From Siphonodentalium dalli (taxonomy: Eukaryota > Mollusca > Scaphopoda > Gadilida > Siphonodentaliidae): 64,000 bases of DNA. Position numbers and translations under genes: made by a program. Each line of letters starts with the position of its first letter. Position 1 is the first letter of the stretch. Shown here piece by piece: positions 11,284 to 22,017 of the stretch. The stretch is from the NCBI GenBank assembly GCA_032622095.1, contig CP136062.1, forward strand, positions 231,152,578-231,216,577. The letters run 5' to 3'. The notes under the pieces were generated by a model. That model was not told where the DNA came from. It was given only the letters and a program-made list of their open reading frames with translations, and made no database searches.

Positions 11284-12643
11284 TCAAGTACGATGCCGAA
11301 TAGTTGAATCGAATTCTCGAACTAAGATGTCCGTTGGCCATTTCCTTGGATTCAGTATTATGTTCTTCGCGATATAATTTGGAAAATCAACTCTGAATGA
11401 CGAGTAACTCCAATGCATTGTCGAAAGTTTCTCACAGTGAGTAACGCGAATACCAAAACTACTCTGTATGTAGCGAATTATATCGTTTGTGGTAGTGTCC
11501 GGTGTCAATCTGGAAATGAAAACTGAGGTTTTCCGACGACGAACCATCGGTTTCAATTCCGACACACACTGCTCTGATGTTCCAAGCACTAATCTTTTCC
11601 GCGGATATACTTCTCGATTGGGTCGATTCCGTCTTGATGGTTCAAATTCTTTCACTACCTGGGTTTGCAAAACCTGTGCATATGATGCTTTCTCCAGTGG
11701 TTTGGTAGACTCTATATCTTGTTTATTCGTTTTCAGAACTTTCTTTTCAGCGCACGACATTTCACGAAGTGGGGCACGATGGGTCTCGGCATTATTAGGC
11801 CTAGATAGATTGTTTTTCGATGACTCATCCCTCTTCCTTGATTTCAGATTCAGATCTAGCACATCGATAGCATCGTGAATTGTCGTTTTGTTATGTATAT
11901 TCCCGTCATTGCCGTCATTGGGAACAGTAACAGTTCGCTCGTATATATATTCGACGTGGGTATTGGCTCGACTTCTGGCAATTCTCCGTCGCGTAAGATA
12001 TTCTCCATCCAAGTGATCTGTTTGTCCAGTCTTTTCACTTCATCAGTCCGTCAACCGATGGGCGTCTCGATACATAATATTAATCAGTGGCAACTTTGAA
12101 AGATCGCGTGCAGCAAATATAGGAAGATTTTCCTCAGGATATAGCTTAAAAGTTTCAACAATTCCCTGCATCGAAGCAATCCATCCATTGTCCGTGTTAT
12201 ATATGATCCTCGAATTTATTATAATCATGCAGTATTCCCAATTTCGACAGCGTTGCCACAGCATTCTACTGAGAGCTAATTGAAGCTCAAAATCACATGT
12301 ACATAAACACAGCACACAACATCTTAAAAAAAAAAAAATCAAACAAACAAACAAATGTACATATGTAATGCAATCTTAACTATTACATTTTAACCATTAC
12401 ATTTTAGCCTCATATTTTAGTGTTTCACAACAAAGGCTAGGTTTTATATTTATTTTAACCCACACGTGGGGTGCTCCTCATAACTAAAAGAGGGATATCC
12501 AAAACAACAACAACAACAACATTCTCTACATCCTCGTTATTGAACTTTTCGATACATAATTGAACTATGAGTCCAGGACTCAAGTCTTTGATATTGTTCA
12601 TGGTATAGCACAGAAACTCGTTTATCACGATCATCCTTTCCAT
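11284..12643 (-). pseudogene. LINE ORF1-like protein, frameshifted
   Basis: Reading leftward, four overlapping frames give the layout of the RRM-bearing ORF1-like proteins of CR1/jockey-group elements. First comes an N-terminal block (DLSPGLIVQLCIEKFNNEDV, 12643-12520). A middle block follows (PIFAARDLSKLPLIN, about 12140-12080), then a linker with KRLDKQITWMENIL. The C-terminal RRM-like block has VFISRLTPDTTTNDI and ends WPTDILVREF near 11300. A GTT/GTC repeat expansion at about 12506-12521 and at least two frameshifts (near 12040 and within 11860-12010) break it. It lies downstream of the reverse-transcriptase remnant on the same strand, the reverse of normal ORF1-ORF2 order. It is therefore probably a separate or rearranged element, or a decayed retrogene. 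Confidence 0.65.
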
Positions 12644-12769
12644 TGAATGTCACTGTACAGCGATCTCGAACGAATGCCACAGCTTGGATACCGCATTGAA
12701 CATCTGTCTGTATCTGTATGTGTTTCTGCGCTGGAGCCTCTCGACTGTATTTGCGCTGTGGGAGGACTA

Positions 12770-14063
12770 TGCTGTTTTATCCGTTGTTTCCTCGCATGTG
12801 CTATCCTCCAGGCTGTTCCACTCCTCGATAGCTCGAACAAAGAACGAGTGTCTAAATTGTGCCGTGTTAGCTCGTGTATCCTTTCGATGGAGTTAGAGTT
12901 AATACACTCCTCCTTTTCGACAGGGTTTGATGTTATATAGCCTGGGTACTTTTTTGCCTTTATTTTCCTTCCTTTCTTTTTTGGTATTAGTATGTCTTTT
13001 GATCGAATAGCCGGCACCAGCCCATCCACTACTCTGCCGAACAGCTTCATTCTCATCGTGTTTCTTCTTTGGTGTAGTGGCTCCATAAGTTGTTCCATTA
13101 GCATTTCAGTTACGGCCCCTTTTGTTCTTGCGTGGTAGTTGTTTTCGATGAATCGCACCCTCTTTTGTTGATTCTTTCTATGGCGTTGATGTCTTTTTGT
13201 TGGCAAGGATCCCAAACTTCTGCTGCATATTCAAGGGTGGATCTTACTGTGGATTCATAGGCCATTTTTTTGTGTTTTTTGTCCGCTCTCCTAAGGTTTC
13301 GACGGAGGAATCCAAGGGTACTGCCAGCTTTTCTTACTATCTTTGATATGTGGGATGACCAAGTGAGGGTGTTGGTGATGGTTAGCCCTAGATACTGTGT
13401 TTCTTCAACTGTTTGGAGTATTTGGTTATCCAGCTGGTACATATGCGTTGACTTGGGTTTTATTGATAAGATGTTACATTTCTTCGCATTGAACCGCATG
13501 CCCCAAACAGCTGCCCATTTTTCTAATGACTTCAGGTCTTCTTGAAGAGCAATATGGTCTTGTTGGCTTTTTATTTGGCGGTAAAGCAGACAATCATCGG
13601 CGAAGAGTTTGACTTGCGATGTGACTGCGTGTGGTAAGTCATTTATGTGACACAGGAAGAGGAGAGGACCGAGTATAATACCCTGTGGTACGCCGGACTC
13701 GACTGCTACGTGTTTTGAGAATTCTCCTTTCACTGCTACTCTCATCTGCCGTTTTGTCAGGAAGGTGTCGATCCATTTGAGAGTTTGATTTGTAACACCA
13801 TAGCTGTTAAGTTTGTGTAGTAGGCTTCGGTGAGGTACTGTGTCGAATGCCTTTGAGAAATCCAATACTGCTATGTCTGTCTGGATGTCGTTATCGTAAT
13901 TCTCCATCAGTTCATGTGTTACATTGATCAGTTGTGTCACACAGGAGTGTCCAGAGCGGAATCCATGGTTTCTGTCAGTGAGGATGTCGTATTTTTCAAG
14001 GTGGTCTCTGATGTGGCGGCATAGTATGTGCTCAAGGATTTTGCAGAACAGATCAGAACTCAT
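12770..14063 (-). pseudogene. non-LTR retrotransposon reverse transcriptase, 5'-truncated and frameshifted
   Basis: A 317-codon frame (14063-13110) starts inside the reverse-transcriptase domain. It keeps GFRSGHS, LDFSKAFD (residues 67-74), SGVPQG (123-128) and the catalytic box FADD (154-157), then the thumb region to DPCQQKDINAIERINKR. The protein resumes in another frame (RVRFIENNYHARTKG, ending near 12860). It resumes again in a third frame (FFVRAIEEWNSL to about 12770), matching the usual C-terminus of CR1/jockey-superfamily ORF2. The endonuclease is absent, as expected from 5' truncation during target-primed reverse transcription. At least two frameshifts make it inactive. The exact clade cannot be set by eye. 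Confidence 0.85.
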
Positions 14064-14482
14064 CGAATAAAGTCCGGCAAAATGTTAATAACAGCATAGC
14101 TCACATAAATAGTAGACTCTTCAGCACTAAGTCCAGTATGTTGTCGAATTACACCACTCAATTTCAATTAAAAAAATCATATATTATCATATTTTAAACA
14201 AAAATTGCAGAGCAAAAAATAAACACGTTGCTACCTTATTCTATATTGAACCTACTTTAATTTTCTGAAATTTCCTATTAAAGTTGTGTCAGGTATGAAA
14301 TGTCCAACTATTGAAGATTTTGACAATCCAAGCTGTCGGCACGCCACTGTTGCTATGTTGGATACTAGTGAGATCGTCTCCTATATATAAAACACTAGTC
14401 TATATATTCGGTAACATCCGGCTGATCCGGGAGCCGGTACCTAGATCCGGTAAATAATCAGGACAGGGGGAGGTAATCTCAC

Positions 14483-14541
14483 GTGCCGCAGCGCGGGGTT
14501 TTCCCCATATAAACATAATATTTTTGAATTTGAGTGTGCAT
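14483..14541 (-). CDS. candidate minus-strand first exon beside NRF1-type module
   Basis: CCACCATGC, a good start context, opens a 59-base minus-strand frame (MHTQIQKYYVYMGKTPRCG). It ends at a donor-like AC|GTGAGA. It is immediately downstream of the conserved GCGCATGCGC module (14542-14630) that also precedes the start exon at 27286. No downstream exon was identified, as the frame would next run into the LINE remnant. It could be an uncoupled upstream frame of a bidirectional promoter. Confidence 0.25.
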
Positions 14542-14630
14542 GGTGGAAAGACAGCCACGCAAAATTTCCGACCTTGACCGTATAACAGGATATTACTATT
14601 GCGCATGCGCAAAATGTTAATTTCCGTCGT
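14542..14630. promoter_or_regulatory. NRF1-type promoter module, copy 1
   Basis: The palindrome GCGCATGCGC is at 14601-14610. Read on the minus strand it is followed by 'cctgttatacggtcaagg', then 'tcggaaattttgcgtggctg' and 'tctttcc'. The same series occurs on the plus strand at 27204-27280. GCGCATGCGC is the NRF1 consensus and TCAAGGTC resembles an oestrogen-related-receptor half-site. The segment is CpG-rich against an AT-rich background and lies between divergent candidate exons. A bidirectional promoter is inferred, not shown. Confidence 0.5.
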
Positions 14631-14760
14631 CATGATAAAGCGCAATTGCGGACATCTTGACATGCGGTTATCCCCTTCAGGAACGATAACTCTAAAATCT
14701 ACAATGACGTCAGCAATCACGCACGCTATGCGTGCCCTTGGAGTTTTGAAAGCGGCAAAG
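14605..14760 (+). CDS. candidate first exon of a plus-strand gene
   Basis: From ATG at 14605 a 52-codon frame runs to a strong donor, GCGGCAAAG|GTGAGT, in phase 0. Its last part reads MTSAITHAMRALGVLKAAK. The region is CpG-rich and starts at the NRF1-type palindrome. A CRE-like ATGACGTCA lies inside, so the true start could be an inner ATG. Phase 0 is compatible with the terminal exon at 17292, which begins in phase 0, though intermediate exons may exist. The product is not recognised. Confidence 0.4.
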
Positions 14761-15894
14761 GTGAGTTTGTTTTTAAGAATAGTTACAATTAAATTGAGTT
14801 ATTTAAGACAATTAACATTATAAGAATTTATACGGCAAACGCGCGGAGAATAACTGTATGTTATAGTTGCTGTTGCAACGAATATTTGATCAAATAGGTA
14901 TCAATTTAAGACATTTCAGTCAATAAAACGACGTTTTCCTAGACTAAATCATCAGTAAATGATGGTGGTCATTGGGTAGTTCAGTCATGAACGTAGTGCG
15001 TATCCTTCTATCTGCGAAAGCGGTCATGTTGACCTAGTCATTGGGGTGCCAGCTCCGAGAATAATTGCATGTTATTGGGTATTGCAATTGACATGAGGCC
15101 ATGTAAGAGTGTTGCAATCGTGACATTTACAATACAATTCGTTGAAATTGACTTTTCTATTAGAGATAATTAGAATAATTTTATTTTTATATCAATATAA
15201 ACAAGTTTAAGCCATTAAGCCTTAAGGTTAGTTAAACTCAAGGTTGTTCCTGACAACAGGCTTGGTCTCTTTTGTCAGCTCTGCATTAGTTATCTGACTT
15301 ATCATTTATCAATATTATCATTTCCATTATTGCCAATAATGGAAAGCTGTATAAAGTGACTTTATATTGTACCATAAATGATAAACAATTTAATTGATTA
15401 TCAAGTTCATTTCACCATCACAGCAGCATCTGATTCTGATACAATTCAATTTATTTGTTTGTTAAATCTGGTTAAAATTAAATGATAAATCTCTTGATTT
15501 GTGTTGTGGCTACTAGTAGATTAATATAACTTATAAGATTAATATGATTATGACATTATGGTATTAAAATTAATTATTCCACCAACCAATGTTGAACCAT
15601 GTACTAGTATTCAAATAAGTTTGATTAATATTGAATTACGGTAGTTATTAATTTTTTCCATGGAATCATCATCTCAAGAAACAAACAATATCTCTACTAC
15701 CGGTACTAGTAAACACCAAAACAGTCTAAAGTACTATTATTTAATTAATCCCAGTTCCCACCCATGGTATGAATTTTGTTTATATTTACAGCTATTAATC
15801 TCCAGGTTGCAGTTGACAGTGCACACTCAGTTCAGATTAGATATCTACAAAAGAGTCAAGCAGTCATACTGTAGCAAGCGAAAAGAGTGCAAAG
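14761..15894 (+). other. presumed intron; no feature
   Basis: AT-rich, no repeat recognised. An 82-codon frame at 15660-15908 overlaps the start of the next frame and shows no family signature. Confidence 0.3.
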
Positions 15895-16431
15895 ATGGCA
15901 GACAATGAAAATGGTGAGTTTTTGGATTCTATCAATCAGATTCAGAGATGGGGTCTCAACTCAAAAGCAAAATTTCTGAGTCTTGAAATTCTTAATGGAA
16001 TATCGGACATTTCAGATGGAGATTTAATTAATGTTATTGAACCTCCAGTAGTTATGGCGGACGTCACTCGGCTCACATGTATCCCGCCAATGGAGGATGT
16101 TACATCGTGTTTAAATCAATTAAATAAAATAGACAAGCCAGACAAAAAACACTTTGTGTCTACAGCTTTTGGAAATCTTTCTGCACAGTGTTTCAACCAA
16201 ATCAAAGCTATTCATAAACAAAGACAAATGTGCCGAAAAGCTGCATTAGAAGTCACTTGGTTTAATAACTTAGAAACAGTCACTAATGAAATATGTGTGA
16301 CTCCCGTGTCGTCTAACATTGTCAGAAAATTTCGCGACATTTTGAAAGAGAGCTATATATGGTATGCAGCTGGTATGCCTCTCACCCTGACCACAATTCC
16401 TGACCAGTGGGGAAGGGAATTGACAACTTGA
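15895..16431 (+). CDS. unrecognised 178-codon frame
   Basis: An uninterrupted frame from ATGGCAGACAATG (purine at -3) to TGA encodes a hydrophilic 178-residue protein with balanced composition. It includes IPPMEDVTSCLNQLNKIDKP and KAIHKQRQMCRKAALEVTWF. It has no signal peptide, membrane segment or repeat. Its length in AT-rich DNA argues against chance. Possible poly(A) signals (AATAAA) follow at about 16614-16630. A GTGAGT at 15914 could act as a donor just after the start, which would instead make this an exon edge. It lies between the candidate exons at 14605 and 17292 on the same strand. It may be a single-exon gene, part of that gene, or an old mobile-element frame. Confidence 0.45.
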   Translation: MADNENGEFLDSINQIQRWGLNSKAKFLSLEILNGISDISDGDLINVIEPPVVMADVTRLTCIPPMEDVTSCLNQLNKIDKPDKKHFVSTAFGNLSAQCFNQIKAIHKQRQMCRKAALEVTWFNNLETVTNEICVTPVSSNIVRKFRDILKESYIWYAAGMPLTLTTIPDQWGRELTT

Positions 16432-17291
16432 CTAAGCATTGACTTAACAGTGGTGGCTTTACTGGCTTAATGCATGCTGCTTACTATGAATCATTATCCC
16501 TTGTTAGATCTTGACAACATCAAGATCTAACTAAGGATATTAATTCACAGTGAACAAAAAATATTCTGTTGTGGCTAGTGATAATTTAACTACCAATTTA
16601 CATTATTGGCCAAAAATAAAACCAAAATAAATTTGTATCAGCCTATGACAAACTTAATAACATTGATGTGCTTGGTTTATTAAAACATCCACTTTTGACT
16701 CGAAGATGAAGAGGTGCATGTTGGTCAGGTTTGTTCAGCATGAATACCGCTTAAACTTGTCAGCATTTCACAACTCTGAAGTGCAGATGAGTGCTAGGGC
16801 CCACTCTGATCTGACAGTTGTTGAGAGTGCATCTTCCAATTAAAGGGGAAGACATGCTGACAACTATTTAACACTTTTCTCTATTTCTCATAAACCTGTT
16901 GCGAGACAATGCATTTTCTATTTAAAGAAATAACTGTTTAATGTCATTTTCAAACTGGGATCTATTATATGAATCTTTGTTTAATTTATAGAATAGAATA
17001 GAGTTTATTTACCAATAAAGGCCCTCAGTGGGTAAGTTACAAAGTGTTATAAGTGTAACAAACATATAGTATATTCATTGGTGGAGTATTTATTAGGTTC
17101 AATATCTATCCCACAGGATTATATCTGAATCAACATGGATGTATTTCCCGATATACTAATTATACATTTATATATGTAGTAAAATGCTTGCGGGCATGGG
17201 AGCAGTAACCAACAAGTATCACCCATGATTGGAGGTTTGCACTTTTCCTGTTTCCGAAAGTAACAAATACCTCACTTTATTTTGTTTTCAG
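16432..17291. other. no gene; possible 3' untranslated or intron sequence
   Basis: Holds AATAAA-like words near 16615 and an 'aataaaggccctcagtggg' stretch at 17015 but no coding frame or recognised repeat. Confidence 0.3.
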
Positions 17292-17396
17292 ATGCTGTGT
17301 CTGTTAAGACCAATGGATGACAAAAAACTGAAGACTGATATAACTTGGGCTGAACAGGCGATAAAAAGAGACATTTGTGTTACAGCATGCATTTAA
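17292..17396 (+). CDS. candidate terminal exon
   Basis: A strong acceptor (polypyrimidine tract then TTTTCAG) is followed by a 35-codon frame ending in TAA. It starts MLCLLRPMDDKKLKTDITWA. The composition looks coding. Phase 0 at its start fits the phase-0 donor at 14760. Sequence with AATATAAATCAATCAA follows at about 17450 and could hold the cleavage region. The protein is not recognised, and the gene would converge on the minus-strand gene ending at 18507. Confidence 0.4.
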   Translation: MLCLLRPMDDKKLKTDITWAEQAIKRDICVTACI

Positions 17397-17773
17397 ATTG
17401 TATCAATATATGTTATCTGAATATCTTAATGCCGGAAATCAATGCCGGTTTAATATAAATCAATCAACGTCATTGGTGTCTTTCGTCATGAACCCTACCT
17501 TACTGAATAGGAGTTATTAATACACCCTTGTTATGCCCGATCCGAAGGAGAAGTCAAGGTTATATTAGTGGAGACCGTCATCTGTCCATCTGTAACATAG
17601 ATATTTGTTTTGAATTTCGTCCATTTATTTTTACCGGCATCAGAATTACAGCACTTGTTTGACTTGATTCTGAATTTTGTCTCTGTATGAACTGTTCAAC
17701 CTGTACCTTGGGCATGGATAATCGGATTTGGTTATATTTGACATATATATACACATATATATATACTATTTAG

Positions 17774-18310
17774 CTAGCCATATTGATAGTTATAATGTAA
17801 CTAGCTAGATATAGGCTCCACCCTACATGGGCTATTCTAAATTGCTGGCTATATATTCTAGCCACCATAGCTAGCCATATTGATAGTTATATCCTCCTAG
17901 ATAGACTGACTAATCTCTATGACTAGCTATAGTGACTAATGTAACTAGCTAGATATAGGCTCCACCCTTGTTAGATACATGGACTATTCTAAATTGCTGG
18001 CTATATATCCTAGCCACCATAGCTAGCCATATTGATAGTTATATCCTCCTAGATAGACTGACTAATCTCTATGACTAGCTATAGTGACTAATGTAACTAG
18101 CTAGATATAGGCTCCACCCTTGTTAGATACATGGACTATTCTAAATTGCTGGCTATATATCCTAGCCGCCATATTGATAGTTATATCCTCCTAGATAGAC
18201 TGACTAATCTCTATGACTAGCTATAGTGACTAATGTAACTAGCTAGATATAGGCTCCACCCTTGTTAGATACATGGACTATTCTAAATTGCTGGCTAGAT
18301 AGACTGGCCA
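17774..18310 (+). repeat. tandem repeat, about 145-150 bp unit, 3.5 copies
   Basis: 'agctagatataggctccacc' recurs at about 17804, 17948, 18099 and 18241. Each unit also holds 'ttctaaattgctggctatat' and 'cctcctagatagactgacta'. Short 'ctagc' and 'tagctag' words make the whole segment partly self-complementary. It lies in the gap between the two convergent genes. Confidence 0.8.
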
Positions 18311-18506
18311 CCATAGCTAATAAACTTGGGCAATATTACTTCCTATATAGGCTAACCATAACTACATGTAGTGACTAATGTAAAGGGCAGTCACCCAATG
18401 ACAATCTATATTAACTAGTGACATTGCTGATATTCTAACCACCATTACATACATGCCACATTCTGGGTGAGACAAAATATCAATAGCAATATATAGGTTC
18501 AACAAA

Positions 18507-21070
18507 TTATTTTATGTGTTTAAAAAATAGTTGAATAGCCCTGGAGCTGTCTAAAACACATCTGAAATAATTGGGCTCAATAAGCTTCTTTGTTGTGATA
18601 ATTCCTCGGCCCTCCTGTGGTCTGAAGAAGTTTTTTCCATCTGAAGATAAATTAAATTAAAACTAGATAAATCGTAGACGATATTTCTCAACAATAAAAA
18701 TAAAATACTCAAGGGATAGAAATTATATTATAACGTTTAAAGTATGACATAATTTTAAATTTCACTATTATAGTTATAACTTCACAAACTTTTTTCCTGA
18801 AAGTTAACATGTCTCCCTAATGTCTATACATGTGCCAAAGGATATTTAGTCATGCAAAGAGTAAAATCCAAGATGGCAACCAGTAGCCATGTTTTTTGGT
18901 CAAATAACTCGTTCCCATCTACATGTCGTTGTCAACATTCATGACAAATTTCATAAAGATCAGACCAAAGCTACGACCTGTAGCCCGCGCAAAAGGAATT
19001 TGTTGAAGGACACACGCACACATGGACAGCAACCCATGGCAATAACTCAAACTTATAAAGTAAGTTGAGCTAAAAATGTTGATTGCATAATAAGGATCAT
19101 ATTTAAACTTACCCCTGATACAACTCTCAAAGTCGATGACTATCAGGACATCTCTATTTGGCTCTGTAAGTGTTAGACAAGAATATAGCTATCTACACAC
19201 ATCTATCACATGTATAATCATCCTTTTTAATTAGCTATAGGTTATCCGCTTCAATAAGTAGAATGCGTCATAAGTAACAAAACGTCCGCCAATAAGTAGA
19301 AAACGCGACCAATAAGTAACAAAAAGTCGGCCAATAAGTAGAAAACGCGGCCAATAAGTCAAGGTAACGTAAATGACGTCATACGTAATTAGCTCGATCG
19401 GCAAAGAATATTGGGTTGACAGAAGATAGATTGCAGTTGTTTTCGGATGAATTACGGAGTCACTGTTTTTGGGAGTAAATATTCTTGTACGGAGATGAAC
19501 TACATGTATCCGTATCAATATCATTCCCAGTGGAAACTGACATTAATGTGAAAGTTCTTCACAAAGTTCACAAGAATAAACATTACTGGAATAATTATAT
19601 GTTTAGCGATAGTAGAATCATTGCAATGTACTTACTACGTTCACAATTTCCAGATTCCTGCAGGTGTATATGCCTTCTTTGCATAGGCTTCAGTCCCTAA
19701 AACGAGCAAACAACTTATAACATAATTGCTATAATGAAATTTAATGAGTAATTTACAATTTTGAAGCAAATTTAAACTAAAAATAAGTAGCTGTACCCAG
19801 CCTTCATAATTGGCTACGGCAATCAGCATTGCCGAAGCAATTTGCTGAAGCAAACTGGGTCATGGCATACTGTTGCCGTAGCAGATTGCCGAAGCCAAAC
19901 AATCTGAATTAAGAGGGCTGGTGTACCTATCACTGACGGGAGATGCGTCCAGAGGGCTTCAACTAGAGGACCCATGCAATTTCTCGGCCCCTTCAGACAC
20001 CCCTTAACATATTTCAAAATTGACCCCACCCCAATAATACTTAATAATAAGTGAGTGCAATTAAATTGTATAAGAAACATCCCCATTTGGGAACAAGCTG
20101 GTCTGGTGTTGCTCATAGGGCGGACTTTTTGGGAAAATAGTTAGTCACTTAACTGTAATTTATAAGTCGAAATATTTTGTAGTTACTACTTAGCATTTGG
20201 ACTTTTATGCTTTTAAAAATGCAAATGCTAAGTAGGAACTACCAAATATTTGGACTTAAGTGCAAATATTTTCACTTAAGTCCAAATGTTAAGTAGGAAC
20301 TGGATTATGGGGTGCCATCCCTGCAAATATTCGTTTTCGGTGATATCTCCCTACTTACAGGGTCGTAGCCTATCTATTTAAGACTGAGATATTAAATCAC
20401 ACAAACTTACTTCTGTCAAAATTGACTGAAGGCTTCTTCGGTGTGTGAGATGAAAGAGCTCACCATTGACCTGTTTTATTATAAGTTTTTCTGTGGGGTC
20501 ATCCTCAAGCTGAAAACATGGAATAAAATATATTATGTCATCACAGTACCAGGCCAATTTCCATAGCCTTGGTATCCTACATATACAAGTTTGTAGTGCA
20601 GTTGTTTTCTAAAACGAAAATGCTCCTCTAGCGATCTAATTTCATTTCCAATACACTGTTACAATGAGCTAAGTAGTGTTATGTTGGGTATTCTGAGAAC
20701 TTACTATTGGAACATGATCTTTAATGCTGCACCAACGCAGCTCCCATCATGAGATAGTTAATAAAAGGATAAAAATGAACAAGCAATGACAGTCTGTGTT
20801 TGTGTATTTTTAATTCTTCAACATGAAGTTGACAGACCAAGCTCAGAATTTCAAAATAGAAAACATGAATGTGACAATGGTTCAGGAAGGGTAACTCTAA
20901 AATATAAAACATTCACATTTTCAATCAGTAAAGACCTACCAGATGGACATCTCCTGCACAGATATATAGCATGCCCTGGTCACAAAAGATAGACTTGAAA
21001 ATTGAAGAAAAAACATACTTCCAATTGCATATCAGCATCCCATGAATCAGAATGTGTATCCACCTTGGAG
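18507..21070 (-). CDS. multi-exon host gene, 3' part, protein not recognised
   Basis: Six minus-strand exons join without a frame break: 21019-21070, 20940-20993 (or 20940-20975), 20411-20509, 19636-19696, 19113-19163 and 18507-18640 with stop TAA at 18507-18509. Donors are GTATGT, GTAGGT, GTAAGT, GTAAGT and GTAAGT. Acceptors end CTACAG, TTTCAAG or GACCAG, TTTTCAG, GTTTTAG, TTACAG and TCTTCAG. Split codons match at each boundary. The peptide includes SKVDTHSDSWDADMQLE, GMLYICAGDVHL, IIKQVNGELFHLTHRRSLQS, PNRDVLIVIDFESCIR and ends YFRCVLDSSRAIQLFFKHIK. It is soluble-looking, with no membrane helix or zinc motif, and I cannot name the family. Introns hold fragments of repeats M and B. Further 5' exons may lie at 21.5-21.9 kb. 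Confidence 0.75.
18840..19070 (+). repeat. partial copy of array element M
   Basis: One unit of the M family ('aaatccaagatgg', 'ccatgttttttgg', 'ctcgttcccatctacatgtc', 'acgacctgtagcccgcgc') is followed by the family's right end ('ggcaataactcaaac', 'agtaagttgagcta'). It lies in an intron of the minus-strand gene. Full copies are at 38799 and 53007. Confidence 0.75.
19275..19362. repeat. short tandem repeat, about 40 bp unit
   Basis: 'ccaataagtagaaaacgcg' and 'ccaataagtaacaaaa' alternate for about two copies, with a degenerate start. It is intronic to the minus-strand gene. Confidence 0.6.
20160..20310. repeat. imperfect palindromic repeat
   Basis: 'agttactacttagcatttgg' faces 'caaatgctaagtaggaact', and a third arm 'caaatgttaagtaggaact' follows. 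It resembles a small foldback MITE without clear ends. It lies in an intron. Confidence 0.55.
20719..20765 (-). repeat. terminal fragment of MITE B
   Basis: 'tctttaatgctgcaccaacg' then 'cagctcccatcatgagatag' matches the end of MITE B at 38731-38772. The terminal CCC and TTAA are eroded. Intronic. Confidence 0.55.
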
Positions 21071-21239
21071 CTGTAGTATATTTGATTAAAGGGACATCCC
21101 CTGTACAGATATTCCATGGTTATCGAGCTAGATCAAAATCAAGGGAATTTTCAACACCGACATGACAAACATATCCACAGTATAGGATCAAAGTGCCACA
21201 ATTTTATGGTTAGTTTAATAGGCCATATATGGTCTATTT

Positions 21240-21530
21240 TATCTCATGTGTGTCTGTGTGTGTGTGTAATCATTGAACTCGAAAACGATTTTGATGAAAC
21301 TTGGTAGGAGTATGTGGGGGTATTTTCAGCCCGGGAGTGGCATAGGCCTATTAATTTGCCCGTGCAATTACCCGATGTCAAGGTCACATCGCACGGGCAA
21401 ATTAATAGGCCCATGTCGCTCCCTGGCTGAAAATACCTCCACATACCAAGTTTCATCGAAATCGGCTAGGCCGTTTTTGAGTCCATCGATTACAGACAGA
21501 CAGACAGATGTTCCAAAATATATAATAGAT
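21240..21530. repeat. long imperfect foldback with 'gatgaaacttggta' arms
   Basis: The left arm (tgtctgtgtg, gaactcgaaaacgattttga, tgaaacttggta, tattttcagcc, cctattaatttgcccgtgc) is repeated in reverse complement at 21386-21510. The outer parts resemble the 5' portion of the Helitron-like element at 47015 ('tgtctgtctgt...gacgaaacttggta'). It could be two Helitron 5' ends head to head. Frames on both strands are by-products of the palindrome. Confidence 0.6.
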
Positions 21531-21587
21531 AATAATTTCTCATAATAATCATGCAATCTAAAGTTCTTATTTTAGAATACCAGCGCA

Positions 21588-21660
21588 GTCTCCAGTCAGA
21601 TTTGAACTGACAATCCCCTCAGTGTAAACTGAGGTGCACTCACCAATGTGCTGTAGAAAC
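21588..21660 (-). tRNA. tRNA-like cloverleaf, probably a pseudogene
   Basis: The minus strand can pair as an acceptor stem GTTTCTA/TGGAGAC (two G-U pairs), D arm GCAC-ATTGGTGA-GTGC and anticodon stem CCTCA/TGAGG. The T arm is perfect: GTCAG-TTCAAAT-CTGAC. The anticodon loop has eight bases (GTTTACAC) instead of seven, and base 8 is not T. It would be a broken valine-like (TAC) tRNA, possibly of mitochondrial origin. The same stretch contains a small splice-compatible frame (FKSDWRLR), so chance structure over an exon is an alternative. Confidence 0.3.
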
Positions 21661-21702
21661 GGATATAAAGCTGGCATTAAAAAACAACAAATTTTAGTAG
21701 AA

Positions 21703-21716
21703 CCCCCCCCCCCCCC
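21703..21716 (+). repeat. poly-C run (14)
   Basis: A homopolymer of fourteen C residues with no other context. Confidence 0.9.
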
Positions 21717-21734
21717 GGCCAGTGCACCACTCAC

Positions 21735-21853
21735 TCACAAAGTCATTTAAATTGTACAACTTTGAGTTACGAACTTCATCTACAGTGAAATAAATTAATC
21801 AAGAACAGGTAATAACTAATAAATATCATACCTGCACAGTTTTTTTCAATGTT
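21735..21853 (-). CDS. possible further 5' exons of the minus-strand gene
   Basis: A minus-strand exon at about 21735-21775 has a good acceptor (TTTCACTGTAG) and donor (GTGAGT) and reads EVRNSKLYNLNDF. A still shorter one, about 21832-21853, ends CAG|GTATGA and would join in phase (NIEKNCA). A linking exon to 21070 is uncertain, the best candidate being FKSDWRLR at about 21577-21602. These are tentative microexons. Confidence 0.3.
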
Positions 21854-22017
21854 CTACACTTCCCAGTTTTTAGGTTTTTTCAATGGTGGAATATGGTCTC
21901 TATGAGCATAAGCAGGAGTTGAGAATCATGGCAAGATCTACTTATCATACAAAATTAGAGAATCATACATGCAGAACGACAGAAATCAGTATCACAATGT
22001 GTGCCATTTTAAGAATA

